Assembly (NCBI GenBank): GCA_903914045.1
Contig: CAIWNO010000259.1
Location: forward strand, 1-7,531
DNA from: an uncultured bacterium
Lineage (GTDB): Bacteria > Planctomycetota > Phycisphaerae > Phycisphaerales > SM1A02
Reading direction: 5' to 3'
Length of the DNA stretch: 7,531 nucleotides
In this document: positions 1-5,489 of the stretch, in pieces
How positions within the stretch are numbered: position 1 is the stretch's first letter
Layout of the letters: the number at the start of each line of letters is the position of its first letter
Translations under genes and position numbers: made by a program
The notes under the pieces: generated by a model
The model's database searches: none
Told to the model about the DNA's origin: nothing
The model's input: the letters and a program-made list of their open reading frames with translations, nothing else

Positions 1-116
1 ATTGCGGTGCGAGTGGCGTGGCGATACACGCCGGAATTCTTGGCGTAGCCCAATAGCTGCAGCAAATCTTCCAGTTCGTCGGCATGTCCATGCACATCGC
101 CAATCACATCAAACAT
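1..116 (-). CDS. Calcineurin-like metallophosphoesterase, N-terminal fragment (runs off left edge)
   Basis: Reading the minus strand from ATG 116 gives 38 codons, open to the left edge, beginning MFDVIGDVHGHADELEDLL. The GDVHG stretch (residues 6-10) is the first metal-binding motif (GDxHG) of the calcineurin-like phosphoesterase superfamily. The following 'HADELEDLLQLLGY' is typical of the branch that includes PrpA/PrpE-type protein phosphatases and ApaH-type bis(5'-nucleosyl)-tetraphosphatases. The substrate cannot be decided without the rest of the protein. A GGAG Shine-Dalgarno at 123-126 (minus strand), six bases before the ATG, supports this start. A GTG at 128 in the same frame is a weaker alternative. 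The gene starts 59 bases after the guaA stop on the same strand, so it may be co-transcribed with guaA; a nucleotide-phosphatase role would fit that partner but is only inference. Confidence 0.85.
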   Translation of the reverse strand, partial: MFDVIGDVHGHADELEDLLQLLGYAKNSGVYRHATRTA

Positions 117-175
117 GGATTGCTCCACTTCGTTTGCGCATGCGCAATCACATTGCCGAGCACATGAAACATGCC

Positions 176-1729
176 CTACTCCCACTCAATCGTGGCTGGC
201 GGTTTGGTGCTGATGTCGTATACCACGCGGTTCACGCCGCGCACTTCGTTCACAATGCGGCTGGACACGCGCGCCAGAACTTCCCAAGGCAAGCGGCAGA
301 AGTCCGCGGTCATGAAATCGCTGGATTCCACCGCGCGAATACCCACCACGGAATCGTAGGTTCTGCCATCGCCCATCACGCCCACGCTGCGCACCGGCAA
401 CAACACCGCGAACACTTGGCTGGTGGTGCGATACAAATTCGCCGCGTGAATTTCCTCCAGCAAAATAAAATCGCACTCGCGCAAAAGCGCTAATCGCTCC
501 TCGGTGACATCGCCAATAATGCGAACAGCAAGACCGGGCCCTGGAAACGGATGGCGCCACACCAACGCCGAGGGCAGACCAAGCACCTCGCCCAAACTGC
601 GCACTTCGTCCTTGAATAAATCTTTCAGCGGCTCCACCAATTCAAAACCTAAATCTTCCGGAAGTCCGCCCACATTGTGGTGCAACTTAATGCTGGCTGC
701 CGTGCCCGCGTGGCTTTGACCGCTTTCAATGCGGTCCGGATACAGCGTTCCTTGCGCCAGAAATTTCACGCCGCCGCGCACCTCCTTGGCGGCGCGCTGA
801 AAAACATCAATGAAGCGGTGACCAATGCGACGGCGCTTTTCCTGCGGGTCTTCTATGCCGGCCAAGTCATTCAAAAATTCCTTGCGCGCGTCGACCACCT
901 TCAACTCCACATCAAAGTGGTGGCGAAACGCGCTCTCCACCAAGTCGCGCTCGTTCTTGCGCAGCAACCCGTTGTCCACAAATATGCAGGTCATTTGCCC
1001 AGGCACCGCGCGCGCGATCAACGCCGCGGCCACGGCGCTGTCCACTCCGCCAGAAAGACCGCAAATCACGCGATCTTTGCCCACTTGCTTGCGCACGCGC
1101 GCCACTTCCTCATCCAGGAAATCCGCCATTGCCCAACTGCCGGTGCAACCGCAGGCCTCTTGCAAAAAGTTGCGCAGAATGTCCACGCCACATGGAGTGT
1201 GCGTGACCTCGGGATGAAATTGCACGCCCCAAAATTTCTGCGTGCGATGTTTCACGGCCGCGGCCGGACACGTGGGCGTGCTGGCAAGCATTTCAAAATC
1301 ATTCGACAAGCCAATGACTTGATCGCCGTGGCTCATCCACACCGTGGCGGGCGATGAAATGCCTTGCAACAAATCCTTGGCCACTTTCACGTGCAATTTG
1401 GTCCGTCCATATTCGCGCGCCGGCGCCTTGCCCACTTGGCTGCCGAGCAATTGGCAACCCAATTGCATTCCATAGCAAATACCAAGCACTGGAACCCCCA
1501 ATTCAAACAAACGCGCGTCGCACACTGGCGCGCCCGCGTCGGTGACACTGGCTGGACCGCCGCTTAAAATAATTCCCTTGGGATTGTGCGCGCGCAATTT
1601 TTCCAACGACTCGTTGGGCGCCACCAGCAAACTAAACGCCCCCGCTTCCCGCACGCGGCGCGCGATCAGTTGCGAGTATTGACTTCCAAAATCAAGAACA
1701 AGAATTGTTTCTTTGGCCTGCAGCGTCAT
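176..1729 (-). CDS. guaA: GMP synthase (glutamine-hydrolysing)
   Basis: Complete 517-residue cytosolic enzyme, close to the usual length of about 510-525. It converts XMP, ATP and glutamine to GMP, the last step of de novo guanine nucleotide synthesis. The N-terminal class I glutamine amidotransferase domain (about 9-195) opens with VLDFGSQYSQLIARR. It carries the nucleophile Cys85 in GICYGMQ and the His172/Glu174 pair in FHPEV. The ATP-pyrophosphatase domain follows, with the P-loop SGGVDS at 226-231, and later GTLYPDRIESG and the HPFPGPGLAVR segment. The C-terminal dimerisation domain ends in the canonical STKPPATIEWE, whose lysine contacts substrate in the family. All key residues are present. 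The stop is TAG. No clear Shine-Dalgarno precedes ATG 1729, but the protein starts just before the conserved first strand, so the start is well placed. It diverges from the lipoprotein gene across about 90 bases, and a metallophosphoesterase gene follows downstream. Confidence 0.98.
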   Translation of the reverse strand: MTLQAKETILVLDFGSQYSQLIARRVREAGAFSLLVAPNESLEKLRAHNPKGIILSGGPASVTDAGAPVCDARLFELGVPVLGICYGMQLGCQLLGSQVGKAPAREYGRTKLHVKVAKDLLQGISSPATVWMSHGDQVIGLSNDFEMLASTPTCPAAAVKHRTQKFWGVQFHPEVTHTPCGVDILRNFLQEACGCTGSWAMADFLDEEVARVRKQVGKDRVICGLSGGVDSAVAAALIARAVPGQMTCIFVDNGLLRKNERDLVESAFRHHFDVELKVVDARKEFLNDLAGIEDPQEKRRRIGHRFIDVFQRAAKEVRGGVKFLAQGTLYPDRIESGQSHAGTAASIKLHHNVGGLPEDLGFELVEPLKDLFKDEVRSLGEVLGLPSALVWRHPFPGPGLAVRIIGDVTEERLALLRECDFILLEEIHAANLYRTTSQVFAVLLPVRSVGVMGDGRTYDSVVGIRAVESSDFMTADFCRLPWEVLARVSSRIVNEVRGVNRVVYDISTKPPATIEWE

Positions 1730-1820
1730 TTCTATGTGCGTCTTTCACTGTGCGTCGTTCAATATTCAAAGCTTCACGTGTCCATCATTTCTTTGGACAA
1801 GTCATGGTACAACTCTCAGT
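1730..1820. promoter_or_regulatory. Divergent intergenic region between guaA and the lipoprotein gene
   Basis: This 91-base spacer must carry at least the start signals for guaA (leftward) and probably for the HEAT lipoprotein (rightward). I searched both strands by eye for sigma-70-like boxes. The best are imperfect: TTGGAC at 1793-1798 on the plus strand has no good -10 box at proper spacing. TTGTAC at 1812-1807 on the minus strand has AATGAT 17 bases further on, which is only a partial match. No long hairpin, riboswitch-like structure or purine-box-like repeat was recognised. The location is certain, the individual boxes are not. Confidence 0.4.
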
Positions 1821-2177
1821 ATGAATCGTCACTTGGTTGAAATCCTGTTGTCTTGCGCGCTTTCGTGCGCATTTCTTGGCGCGTGTGGGTCCATTGATTC
1901 TGGCGCCAAGTTGCAAAGCCCCGACGCCAACACGCGCATGGATGCGTTGCTCAAAGCTGGCAACAGCGCCAACGAAAATACAGTTCCACAAATCGTGCCG
2001 GCCCTTCAAAGCGAGGACCCACTGGTTCGTTGGGCGGCGCAGCAGTCGCTTGAAAAACTCACTGGCACCACGCTGGGCTATGGATGGAGCGATAGTCCCA
2101 ATAAGCGCGCCGTCGCCACACAAAAGTGGGTTGAATGGTGCAAAAATAAAAATCTCTCAACTCCCGCCGCGTCTTAA
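1821..2177 (+). CDS. Small HEAT-repeat-like lipoprotein
   Basis: Predicted 118-residue secreted lipoprotein of unknown function. Residues 1-21 form a signal peptide (short n-region with Arg3, hydrophobic run 8-19). They end in the lipobox LGAC, with Cys22 as the likely lipidated residue; Cys12 and Cys16 are less likely sites. The mature part (about 32-82) reads as one to two HEAT/PBS-lyase-like helical pairs (TRMDALLKAG; VPQIVPALQSEDPLVRWAAQQSLEKLTG). A TLGYGW segment and a Trp-containing helix (KWVEWCK, 102-108) follow. HEAT units of this kind usually mediate protein contacts, and similar short proteins are familiar from planctomycetes; no partner can be named. ATG 1821 was chosen because it places the signal peptide at the N-terminus; an in-frame start at 1713 would run into the guaA coding region. 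There is no clear Shine-Dalgarno. A strong hairpin at 2198-2226 suggests it is a single-gene transcript. Confidence 0.75.
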   Translation: MNRHLVEILLSCALSCAFLGACGSIDSGAKLQSPDANTRMDALLKAGNSANENTVPQIVPALQSEDPLVRWAAQQSLEKLTGTTLGYGWSDSPNKRAVATQKWVEWCKNKNLSTPAAS

Positions 2178-2197
2178 TCGGATACTGAAATAGAAAA

Positions 2198-2226
2198 TAG
2201 TGCGCCGCCTTCATAGTGGCGTACTA
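2198..2226 (+). terminator. Stem-loop after the lipoprotein gene, probable terminator
   Basis: TAGTGCGCC (2198-2206) pairs with GGCGTACTA (2218-2226), all Watson-Crick except one G-T wobble. Two more inner pairs (2207 with 2217 as a wobble, 2208 with 2216) make an 11-bp stem with a 7-base loop. It lies 20 bases after the lipoprotein stop, follows an A-rich stretch (gaaatagaaaa) and is followed by the modest pyrimidine run ctcttt. The position and stem fit an intrinsic terminator, but the T-tract is weak. It could instead be a processing or 3'-end stabilising hairpin. Confidence 0.5.
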
Positions 2227-2261
2227 CTCTTTGCCAATCTCACGCGCCACACGACCACACC

Positions 2262-2741
2262 ATGAACTCAACAAGCCACCCCATGAGCGAACCACACATT
2301 CATATGCGAATTTTAAGTCGCCCAGAACTCATGGCGCCCGTTCGCGCCATGTTGTGTGAACTGGCTTCGCGCGCCGGCCTGAACGAAACCGAGTGTGGCC
2401 ACATTGCGCTCGCCATTGACGAGGCCCTGACAAACATTATTCGCCACGGTTACAAAAATGATTCCGACAGCCACATTTGGATTTCAGTGTGGGAACTGGA
2501 AAACCCCAAAGGCGTGCGCATTCAAATGGATGATCTTGCGCCACATGTTGAGTTGGAGAAACTCAAGGGCCGCGAACTGGACGACATTCGTCCTGGAGGT
2601 CTGGGCGTTCATTTAATCCATTCCCTTATGGATTCCGTGCATTTTTCAAAGCGCCCCGAGGGCGGCATGCGCCTGGTTGTTGAAAAATTACACGCCCACG
2701 CCGCCGCGAATTCGCATGCCAATGTGAAACACAATTCGTAA
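2262..2741 (+). CDS. RsbW/SpoIIAB-like ATP-binding protein (anti-sigma factor / serine kinase family)
   Basis: 159-residue cytosolic protein with a GHKL ATPase fold (HATPase_c_2 type, as in RsbW and SpoIIAB). Family members bind a sigma factor or phosphorylate a STAS-domain antagonist on serine. The N-box is ALAIDEALTNIIRHGY (50-64), with the metal/catalytic Glu54 and Asn58. The G2-type ATP lid is RPGGLGVHLI (110-119), and the last strand is GGMRLVVEK (134-142). The G1 position reads DDLAP (90-94) rather than the usual DxGxG/DxGxP, so the adenine-pocket Asp is kept but the glycine is lost; ATP binding is likely but unproven. The C-terminal 17 residues are His/Ala/Asn-rich and look disordered. 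ATG 2262 lacks a Shine-Dalgarno, and Met8 (2283) is a possible alternative start. A STAS-domain gene 167 bases downstream on the same strand is the natural partner; no sigma factor gene is in view. Confidence 0.88.
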   Translation: MNSTSHPMSEPHIHMRILSRPELMAPVRAMLCELASRAGLNETECGHIALAIDEALTNIIRHGYKNDSDSHIWISVWELENPKGVRIQMDDLAPHVELEKLKGRELDDIRPGGLGVHLIHSLMDSVHFSKRPEGGMRLVVEKLHAHAAANSHANVKHNS

Positions 2742-2779
2742 GCGTAACTATCCGAAATTGCCTGCGACGACAGATGTTT

Positions 2780-2796
2780 CTTGCGTGCTGCGCAAG
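2780..2796. repeat. Small inverted repeat downstream of the RsbW-like gene
   Basis: CTTGCG (2780-2785) and CGCAAG (2791-2796) form a perfect 6-bp stem with a 5-base loop, 38 bases after the RsbW-like stop. No T-run follows, so a terminator call is not supported. It may be a transcript-end or operator-type element in the 167-base spacer before the STAS gene. Confidence 0.3.
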
Positions 2797-2844
2797 TATG
2801 TCCTACTTCAATCCAACTTCTATTTTAGACCGCGGCGTGTGAAC

Positions 2845-2870
2845 CATGCGCAGGTGCGCAAGAACGCATG
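2845..2870. repeat. Inverted repeat CATGCG...CGCATG upstream of the STAS gene
   Basis: CATGCG at 2845-2850 and CGCATG at 2865-2870 are perfect inverted copies separated by 14 bases. They lie 38 bases before the chosen STAS start codon (2909). The spacing could suit a dimeric DNA-binding protein or a loose stem-loop in the 5' leader. Short GC-rich matches like this arise by chance in such sequence, so this is a weak candidate. No convincing promoter boxes were found in the 2742-2908 spacer. Confidence 0.25.
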
Positions 2871-2908
2871 CCGTGCAAGTATTTAAAAGTTCGACTACGA
2901 TCACACAC

Positions 2909-3256
2909 ATGTCAGGTGCAACCGAACTCGTAGTGGATGTCGAAGCAATTTCAGATGGCGTTATTTTGCGCCCCAAAGGAGATGTCGACATGGCACGCTC
3001 TCCAGTGCTGCGAACCAAATTAACCGACGCTCTCAAGAGCAAACCAGCACGTCTTGTGTTGGATCTCTCGGAAGTTCCATACATGGATTCAAGCGGACTC
3101 GCCACGTTGATTGAAGCGCTGCAAACCACGCGCAAAAATAAGATCAAGTTCATCGTGTGCAATCTCATGCCACGCGTGCGCAGCATTCTGGAAATCGCCC
3201 GTCTCACAACGGTCTTCACCGTGGTTGAGAATCGCGACGAAGCCCTCAAGGCGTAA
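2909..3256 (+). CDS. STAS-domain protein (anti-sigma factor antagonist / MlaB-like)
   Basis: 115-residue single-domain STAS protein, the usual length for SpoIIAA/RsbV-type antagonists. The first strands read VILRPKGDVDMARSPVLRTKL (18-38), with the typical G-D-V-D turn. The core LVLDLSEVPYMDSSGLATLIEA (49-70) holds the DSSG site. Ser61 aligns with the serine that is phosphorylated in B. subtilis SpoIIAA (Ser58). The tail VCNLMPRVRSILEIARLTTVFTVVENRDEAL has the expected last strand and helix. An in-frame ATG at 2846 would add 21 Cys/Arg-rich residues outside the domain, so ATG 2909 is preferred; neither has a clear Shine-Dalgarno. The context allows two roles: substrate of the RsbW-like kinase upstream, or the STAS subunit of an Mla-type lipid ABC transporter, because an MlaE gene begins 3 bases after its stop. 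Confidence 0.9.
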   Translation: MSGATELVVDVEAISDGVILRPKGDVDMARSPVLRTKLTDALKSKPARLVLDLSEVPYMDSSGLATLIEALQTTRKNKIKFIVCNLMPRVRSILEIARLTTVFTVVENRDEALKA

Positions 3257-3259
3257 TCC

Positions 3260-4084
3260 GTGGCGCGACTTCCGACCGCTTCCCTAGCTCTTCTTGATAA
3301 GTGGATCGCCACGCTGTTGAGCATTTTTGAATCTGTCGGCGGGCTCACGCTTCTTGGCGCACATGTCCTTCGTTGGTTGCAACGCTCGCTGATTCTGCGG
3401 CAAATCCGATTTGGATTTCCAGCCGCGGTAGCACAAATGAATCGCGTGGGCGTGCGCAGCATTGGAATTGTTGGGCTGGTCTCGGGCAGCATCGGAATTA
3501 TTCTGGCGCTGCAAACTTCGCCAAGTCTTGCCACCTTTGGTCAAATTGACAAAGTGGCCAACCTGATTGCGGTGGCTGTGTTTCGTGAACTTGGTCCGCT
3601 GATCGCCGCCATTGTGCTCACTGGTTTCGCCGGCGCCAGCATTGCGGCGGAACTTGGAACCATGGTTGTGGGCGAGGAGATTGAGGCGCTTGAAGCGATG
3701 GCGCTCAACCCAATTCGCTTTCTTGTTATGCCGCGCGTGGTCGCCACCACGCTCAGTCTTATTTTGCTTTCGGTGTTGTCCGACCTTATGAGCGTGATCA
3801 TGGGCGGCGTCGCGGGCGTGTTCTTCCTGGACATTCCATACGAGTTGTACAAGCAAAACACAATCGATCAACTCAAACTTTCGGATTTCACAACCGGACT
3901 TCTCAAGGCCGCGGTCTTTGGACTGATCCTGGGTTTAATCGCCTGCCAAAATGGGTTGCGTGTGACTGGCGGCGCCGCTGGCGTGGGTAAAGCCACCACC
4001 AACACTGTGGTGCAAACGGTGGTCTCCGTGGTGCTAGCCGATCTTTTGTTCACCGCCATTTTCTACGCGCTTGGCTGGAACTAA
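3260..4084 (+). CDS. MlaE-family ABC transporter permease
   Basis: 274-residue inner-membrane protein of the MlaE/TGD1 permease family (PF02405). This subunit forms the membrane part of Mla-type transporters that move phospholipids between inner and outer membranes. An amphipathic N-terminal region (about 1-62) is followed by hydrophobic segments near 66-86, 100-130, 155-189, 213-230 and 247-271. The family signature RELGPLIAAIVLTGFAGASIAAELG (109-133) is present. So is the cytoplasmic coupling stretch VGEEIEALEAMALNP (137-151) and the C-terminal GAAGVGKATTNTVV (238-251). The start is GTG 3260, backed by AAGG at 3248-3251 eight bases upstream, inside the end of the STAS gene, so the two are probably translationally coupled. 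No MlaF ATPase or MlaD/MCE gene follows: the next gene is dprA on the other strand. The remaining subunits must lie elsewhere if the transporter is functional. Confidence 0.93.
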   Translation: MARLPTASLALLDKWIATLLSIFESVGGLTLLGAHVLRWLQRSLILRQIRFGFPAAVAQMNRVGVRSIGIVGLVSGSIGIILALQTSPSLATFGQIDKVANLIAVAVFRELGPLIAAIVLTGFAGASIAAELGTMVVGEEIEALEAMALNPIRFLVMPRVVATTLSLILLSVLSDLMSVIMGGVAGVFFLDIPYELYKQNTIDQLKLSDFTTGLLKAAVFGLILGLIACQNGLRVTGGAAGVGKATTNTVVQTVVSVVLADLLFTAIFYALGWN

Positions 4085-4154
4085 ATTCCGCGCGAACTTG
4101 TTGCGCACCACAACATTTACCGCGCTAGGCGTACCTTGCGCTCAATATGCCGCG

Positions 4155-4211
4155 CATCAACTTCGTCGCAGCACATCAACTTCGTCACCGCACATCAACT
4201 TCGTCGCAGCG
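4155..4211. repeat. Three tandem copies of a 19-bp repeat in the mlaE-dprA convergent spacer
   Basis: The unit catcaacttcgtcgcagca begins at 4155, 4174 and 4193. Copy 2 differs from copy 1 at two positions in the last third and copy 3 at one, while the first 13 bases (catcaacttcgtc) are identical in all three. The array lies between the stop codons of two convergent genes (spacer 4085-4240) and is not part of either coding region. The period is too short and the copies are directly adjacent, so it is not a CRISPR array. It could be a minisatellite or a cluster of binding sites. Confidence 0.85.
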
Positions 4212-4220
4212 CGTTACGGC

Positions 4221-4235
4221 GCGTGAATGCCACGC
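4221..4235. terminator. Short hairpin between convergent mlaE and dprA ends
   Basis: GCGTG (4221-4225) and CACGC (4231-4235) pair perfectly around a 5-base loop. It lies five bases beyond the dprA stop and 136 bases beyond the mlaE stop. It could help end either convergent transcript, but there is no T-run on either strand, so the terminator assignment is tentative. Confidence 0.25.
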
Positions 4236-4240
4236 AATGT

Positions 4241-5422
4241 TCACCCATTATTTCGTAAGCGAATTCCGCTTAATTCCAAGCGCGTCACGGCGGCCATGAC
4301 TTCGGCAATTCCCAAATTGGTTTTCTGCGACAACACGTCGTAATCAATCGAGCGCATGCTTCGCGCCGCCTGCAACACCAACTCCATGGCTGGCGTAAGT
4401 TTCAATACCCCAGACGTCGGCTTCACTTCATGCAACAAGTCAGCGCCCGCCTCCGCGCCAATACCAACGTCAACACCAATGCCAACGCCAGCGCCAACGC
4501 GCGCCTGCGCCGCCATGGCCCCCGCCACCAACATGGAACTTGATCGCAACTGCTGCGACACATCCGCGACATTGGTGACAAGCGCCGCCCACCCTTCACG
4601 AATGGCGCGGTGGCATCCTTCACTTGATGGTGAATCAACGCGCCCTGGCACCGCCATCACTTCGCGTCCATGACTTTCCGCCGCCAGCCGCCCCGTAATC
4701 AGCGCGCCTGAATTCAAGCGCGCCTCTATCAGCAGCGTTCCCAAACTCAGCGCGCTAATGATGCGATTGCGCCTTGGAAAAAGTCCGCCCTCGCTTGGGT
4801 GATAGGTTGGAAATTCGCTGCACAGCACGCCGCCAGCCGCAACAACTGAATCAAACAACGGCGCGTGTTCTGGCGGATACGCCCTACCAACGCCGCCCGC
4901 AAGCACCACCACCGTGCGCCCATGATGACGCAACGCCGATCGATGCGCCGCCGCATCAATTCCGCGCGCGCCGCCAGAAACAATGGTGAATCCCTGCTCC
5001 GCAAGCCACCCCGCAAATCGATCGGCCTGCTCCATTCCATAGGCGGTGCAAATGCGGCTGCCAACAACCGCCACTGAAAAACGGTCCGCCTCTTGAAACG
5101 CGCCGCGCACCCATAACGCCAATGGCTCCGGCGTGGCGGTCTTTAAAAGTTCCGGCCAATCGTCGTCGCCAGGCAACATGCCGCACACGGATTCACGGTC
5201 CATCTCCTCCAATTCGCGCGCCACATTCACGGCGTCCATATTGCGGCGCACCTCATCGGCGCCACGGCGCAGAACCTCCGCTAATTCCGCCACCGAAGCC
5301 GCCAACACTTGCGTGGCGCCGCCAAAGGCCTCAAGCAAATTGCGTCCTTCAATGGGACCAATCCCACGAGTCATGGCAAGTTTCCAATGATCATGCGGAA
5401 TATTTTTTGGTGTGCGGGGCAT
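4241..5422 (-). CDS. dprA: DNA-processing protein DprA (Smf)
   Basis: 393-residue cytosolic protein that in the family binds incoming single-stranded DNA and loads RecA during natural transformation. It is also common in bacteria not known to be competent. An N-terminal helix-hairpin-helix/SAM-like region (about 12-60, with GIGPIEGRNLLEAFGG) precedes the Rossmann-like DprA domain (about 85-290). Its motifs are VAVVGSR (117-123), SGGARGIDAAAH (149-160), FPRRNRIISALS (215-226) and EARLNSGALITGRLAAESHGREVMAVPG (233-260). GCHRAIREG (269-277) follows. The C-terminal winged-helix domain (about 338-390) is present. Between domains lies an unusual alternating VG/IG linker (about 309-322) encoded by a 6-bp repeat. 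The start ATG 5422 has no good Shine-Dalgarno but fits the domain. It lies 67 bases after the two-TM protein gene on the same strand, so co-transcription is plausible. Confidence 0.96.
   Translation of the reverse strand: MPRTPKNIPHDHWKLAMTRGIGPIEGRNLLEAFGGATQVLAASVAELAEVLRRGADEVRRNMDAVNVARELEEMDRESVCGMLPGDDDWPELLKTATPEPLALWVRGAFQEADRFSVAVVGSRICTAYGMEQADRFAGWLAEQGFTIVSGGARGIDAAAHRSALRHHGRTVVVLAGGVGRAYPPEHAPLFDSVVAAGGVLCSEFPTYHPSEGGLFPRRNRIISALSLGTLLIEARLNSGALITGRLAAESHGREVMAVPGRVDSPSSEGCHRAIREGWAALVTNVADVSQQLRSSSMLVAGAMAAQARVGAGVGIGVDVGIGAEAGADLLHEVKPTSGVLKLTPAMELVLQAARSMRSIDYDVLSQKTNLGIAEVMAAVTRLELSGIRLRNNG
4457..4498 (-). repeat. Hexanucleotide repeat inside dprA (VG/IG linker)
   Basis: Seven consecutive 6-base units (plus strand gccaat, accaac, gtcaac, accaat, gccaac, gccagc, gccaac) share the pattern RYCARY. 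On the minus strand they encode residues 309-322, an alternating Val/Ile/Ala-Gly run (VGAGVGIGVDVGIG), between the DprA core and the C-terminal winged helix. Because the unit is six bases, gain or loss of copies would keep the frame. Confidence 0.85.
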
Positions 5423-5434
5423 GTCGCCACGCTA

Positions 5435-5456
5435 CAAAAGATTTGGCGCGCTTTTG
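5435..5456. repeat. Inverted repeat in the dprA leader
   Basis: CAAAAG at 5435-5440 and CTTTTG at 5451-5456 are perfect inverted copies around a 10-base loop, located 12 bases upstream of the dprA ATG. A stem here could affect translation of dprA or serve as a weak operator. It is short and AT-rich, so chance is a fair explanation. Confidence 0.2.
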
Positions 5457-5489
5457 AAATCACCACCAAATTTCCGCAAAATGAATTTT

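Noticed and set aside
677..1357. 226-codon open frame on the plus strand opposite guaA
   Set aside because: It is antisense to a fully conserved GMP synthase, has a His/Ala/Arg-heavy shadow composition and no recognisable motif; GC-rich third positions explain the openness.
1793..1821. Sigma-70-type promoter with TTGGAC -35 for the lipoprotein gene
   Set aside because: No acceptable -10 hexamer lies 16-18 bases downstream, and the start codon would fall inside the -10 position.
2845..2910. Upstream ATG 2846 as the STAS start
   Set aside because: The extra 21 residues (MRRCARTHAVQVF...) are Cys/Arg-rich, lie outside the STAS fold, and would overlap an inverted repeat; ATG 2909 gives the standard domain length.
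2803..3534. 243-codon open frame on the minus strand across the STAS and mlaE genes
   Set aside because: It is antisense to two well-supported genes, Ser/Arg/Thr-rich without domains, and is best read as a frame shadow.
4155..4211. Possible CRISPR array
   Set aside because: The 19-bp units are directly adjacent with no spacers between them, only three copies exist, and no cas gene is nearby.
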